From JASSUD01 sp031963445 (GTDB lineage Bacteria; Pseudomonadota; Gammaproteobacteria; Burkholderiales; Burkholderiaceae): a stretch of 64,000 bases of DNA. This document shows, piece after piece, positions 61,438-64,000 of the stretch; the stretch's first letter is position 1; each line of letters opens with the position of its first letter. The notes beneath the pieces were generated by a model. That model was not told the origin of the DNA, did no database searches, and saw nothing but the letters and a program-made list of their open reading frames with translations. Location of the stretch: contig JASSUH010000001.1 of NCBI GenBank assembly GCA_031963445.1, positions 1,860,001 to 1,924,000 of the forward strand, read 5' to 3'. The position numbers and the translations under genes are program-made.

Positions 61438-64000
61438 TCATTTATTTGCTTTATCGTTGTACCGAGCTATCAGCGCTGCTGCGGTAACCTTATAGTCTTC
61501 ACGAACTGGATAATCAGCCGTTGTTCCTCGAGTCTTTAACGTGATCTCTGCTGGTAGGCCATATGCGTTGGATAAAACTTGGCAGCGCAAAATCCAGTCA
61601 ATTTCAGCGAGTGTCTTGGCTAACTTCGCCTGCAATTCTTGAAAGAGGGTATGGATAGAGGCAACGTCCCAATTGATGAGTACGGCTAGCAAGTTGGTGC
61701 AATCCTCAATGGCCGTGTCGTAAGGGTCATATCCATTCGCCGTTTCGATATACCGTAAGACCATTTCCTCGGGCTGTGACGTGGTGCTAATCAAATCATG
61801 TAGCCGACTGAGGAAATAAAGGCTTGCCAACCCCAACGGCAAACGTGGATTAGATTGCGCTGATAGCAGCAGGAACTGACCTATAACTGGAGGAAGGTTT
61901 TCTGCCACCCGCTCCGGATAAGGAATAATCCTTTGCAACGCAGAATCACTCAATTTCAGCAGATTAAGCGCCACCGCATAGCGGCTGATCTCGTACATCA
62001 AATCGACAAACAGCGTGCGTTGCTTGCTTGGTGCAATTCCGGCAGTCTGACGGGCCATCGTCTCTAGACAACCTGCCAACAAGTCATGCACAGGCTTGCC
62101 CATCCAACTAAATAGCCAAGGCACCTGTCGCGGTTCTGGGCCGAATAGCTTGGAAATTGCCATATAGGCGCATTTATTCTGTGCAGCTTGGGTCGATTTA
62201 AATAGCGCTGTCAGAATCTCCAGGCAGCGTTTTCGATCTTCTTCACTCAAATTCAGACCGGCTAGCACTTCCCAAATTAGCCCATCGATGCCACTTCCCT
62301 CTGCAATATTTTTGAGTAAATGCCCGTCTTCGCCGCCAATCCAGCCATGTTCAGCGTCAACAAAGGAAATACTCAGCAAAGAGGCATATTGAGAGAGAGG
62401 AGATTGCCTCGATGGAAGCGGTACCGGAGAAATGCGCGACCAAGAATCGCCGCCATCGCCGGTTTGCAGGATGGTTCCATTCTTACTGACCAGCCAGCCA
62501 TTCTTTTGATCAACAAATTGAAAATCATTAATTAGGCCGTCTTCGCCGAGTTCTGACTTCAGATCTAAGAGCTGCCAATTGCTGCCAGCATTCGTCGTGC
62601 GTACCAAGCGATGCTGCGTGTCATAGGTGGTTGTCAGTAACGTGCCGTGTGCTCCCCCAATCCAAGCATGCGAAGGATCGAGCACGCAAATAGCCCTCAA
62701 TTCAGTATCAAAAACTTGCTTAGTATCAAGAGAAAGTGGCGCCCAAGTTACACCGCCGTCTTTGGTATAGAGAATCGTCCCTGCTTCGCTGACCACCCAA
62801 CCTTTGTCAGCATCTAAAAAGGCAACGTCATTGATAGGGTGCGCGCCCAGCTCTGGAATCGCTTGCGCCTGCCATGTCGTGCCGCCATCCCATGTGCGCA
62901 GCAGCGTATGCGTTTGGGTATCTTTTATTGTGAGCAAGCAACCCTTTGACGCTCCTATCCAACCATGCCACGCATCGACCATAGATATGCTCCATAGATC
63001 GATAGCGACATCGACGGGCGCATTCTCGATAGGCTTCCAGTTACTGCCGCCATCGTGAGTGCGCAAGATGGTTCCTTTTTCACTGACCAGCCAGCCGTTG
63101 TATGGATCAACAAACCCAATATCGCGGATAGGTCCTTCGCATAATTCGGGGATCGCGCGTTCTTGCCAGGTCACGCCACCGTTGCGCGTACGCACCAGTA
63201 CATGCGCGCCAGCGTCGTCCATCTTCAGCACTGACCACGCTGAACCACCAATCCAACCGTGCGTAGCGTCGAGCATGAATAGGCTCCACACATTAACGCC
63301 TGAAATCGGATGTTTCAGACCTGACCAATTTTCTCCACCATCGGTGGTATGAAAGATCATGCCTTTTTCGCCGACCAGCCAGCCATTTGTACTATCAGTG
63401 AACACGACATCATGAATGGTGCCTTGCAAACCTGTACTCGCCGGCACTTGCCAGTCTGCGCCAGCATTCGTAGTGCGTCTTAGTGTCAATTTTCCTTCGT
63501 CACGCAACGCTAACAAGCCACCTGCCGTTGCGCCGATCCATCCATGCCAGGGGTCGACCATGAAAATGCTTTGTAAATTGGCATCTGCTAATGGATTCGA
63601 AAGCGCCTCCCATTTCTGGCCGCCATCAGCGGTATAAAAAATTTCTTTATCGCTGATCAGCCAACCGTGGGTTTGATCGATGAAATTAAAAGCGCGTAGC
63701 GGACGATGATTAAGGTTGGGTAATTTTTGTTCTTGCCAACTTAACCCGCCATCCTGTGTGGATAAAATGCCGTCAAGCGCGCCTGTGTTGTCAGGTTTAT
63801 CTTTGACGATCTTCGCCCACCCTGTTTTGCCATCGGCGAAATGGAGTTGATCAATTTTTACGGCGTGTGCTAAAGGCGCACAAGGTGTCCATGTTATGCC
63901 GTAATCGGTTGAGTGATAGACCACAGCGGCGCCTTCCTTTTCACCACCAATCCAGCCACTTTCCCTATCGTCAAACGTGATTCGATGCAAGGTCGCTGAT
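61438..64000 (-). CDS. TcA toxin subunit, first half, with an array of Ycf48/BNR-like repeats (5' end outside window)
   Basis: The frame is open through the right edge, so the start lies beyond it. At least 854 residues are visible. From the window edge to about 62290 (over 560 residues) run some eleven repeats of the pattern GW(I/L)xxxxGTILxTxDGGxxW followed by IxDVxFxDxxxGW, alternating a short and a long version. This is the Ycf48/BNR (sialidase- or sortilin-type) beta-propeller pattern. The last 280 residues (LFGPEPRQVPWLFSWMGKPV, AVLINWDVASIHTLFQELQA, ILRCQVLSNAYGLPAEITLK) match the alpha-helical shell of TcA proteins. The repeats probably form one or two surface propellers for receptor or carbohydrate binding. 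Confidence 0.85.
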   Translation of the reverse strand, partial: SATLHRITFDDRESGWIGGEKEGAAVVYHSTDYGITWTPCAPLAHAVKIDQLHFADGKTGWAKIVKDKPDNTGALDGILSTQDGGLSWQEQKLPNLNHRPLRAFNFIDQTHGWLISDKEIFYTADGGQKWEALSNPLADANLQSIFMVDPWHGWIGATAGGLLALRDEGKLTLRRTTNAGADWQVPASTGLQGTIHDVVFTDSTNGWLVGEKGMIFHTTDGGENWSGLKHPISGVNVWSLFMLDATHGWIGGSAWSVLKMDDAGAHVLVRTRNGGVTWQERAIPELCEGPIRDIGFVDPYNGWLVSEKGTILRTHDGGSNWKPIENAPVDVAIDLWSISMVDAWHGWIGASKGCLLTIKDTQTHTLLRTWDGGTTWQAQAIPELGAHPINDVAFLDADKGWVVSEAGTILYTKDGGVTWAPLSLDTKQVFDTELRAICVLDPSHAWIGGAHGTLLTTTYDTQHRLVRTTNAGSNWQLLDLKSELGEDGLINDFQFVDQKNGWLVSKNGTILQTGDGGDSWSRISPVPLPSRQSPLSQYASLLSISFVDAEHGWIGGEDGHLLKNIAEGSGIDGLIWEVLAGLNLSEEDRKRCLEILTALFKSTQAAQNKCAYMAISKLFGPEPRQVPWLFSWMGKPVHDLLAGCLETMARQTAGIAPSKQRTLFVDLMYEISRYAVALNLLKLSDSALQRIIPYPERVAENLPPVIGQFLLLSAQSNPRLPLGLASLYFLSRLHDLISTTSQPEEMVLRYIETANGYDPYDTAIEDCTNLLAVLINWDVASIHTLFQELQAKLAKTLAEIDWILRCQVLSNAYGLPAEITLKTRGTTADYPVREDYKVTAAALIARYNDKANK

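Overview
The window most likely comes from a host-associated, probably endofungal, betaproteobacterium of the Burkholderiaceae (Mycoavidus/Glomeribacter type). This is inferred from the mix of NRPS genes, an insecticidal Tc toxin island, an extracellular contractile injection system (eCIS), betaproteobacterial-style tRNA-Pro fragments and heavy insertion-sequence decay. No rRNA or other strict taxonomic marker is present, so the assignment is tentative.

Layout. Positions 1-4018 (minus strand, AT-rich) are the end of a nonribosomal peptide cluster: a PLP-aminotransferase-like gene split by a frameshift, a TauD/SyrP-like Fe(II)/2-oxoglutarate oxygenase with an altered metal triad, and the start of an NRPS (condensation-like plus adenylation domain) that runs off the left edge. 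Positions 4300-6480 hold broken IS3-, IS150-, IS66- and IS630-type transposases around a truncated AbiEii-like toxin gene. An intact aldo/keto reductase follows (6795-7760). A fossil adenylation domain is then fused to a HEAT-repeat fragment (8241-9132). Positions 9395-12305 contain two diverged copies of a module (HTH gene plus 3' end of tRNA-Pro) bracketing phage-like debris and a translation initiation factor IF-3 paralogue carrying a Sec signal peptide. Debris with a tRNA-Cys-like sequence fills 12310-13373.

Positions 13374-42100 (all minus strand) are a complete Pvc/Afp-type eCIS. In transcription order it has a membrane protein, overlapping Rz/Rz1-like spanins, a second membrane protein, an extra sheath paralogue, an unknown protein, a double GH24 lysozyme, then the canonical series: tube, three sheaths, tube, Pvc6, hub, spike, PAAR-like tip, gp25, two large baseplate proteins, fibre, tape measure, AAA+ ATPase and tail-terminator (Pvc16). 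An unknown 299-residue protein ends the operon. The phage-like lysis genes upstream suggest release by cell lysis.

Positions 42354-64000 hold a large effector-like protein followed by a Tc toxin operon, also on the minus strand: TcA first half with an array of Ycf48/BNR-type repeats (runs off the right edge), TcA second half, TcB, and two TcC (RHS) subunits that share a core but have unrelated C-terminal toxin domains. The eCIS and the Tc complex are both delivery machines for attacking or interacting with eukaryotic hosts and lie next to each other in the same orientation.
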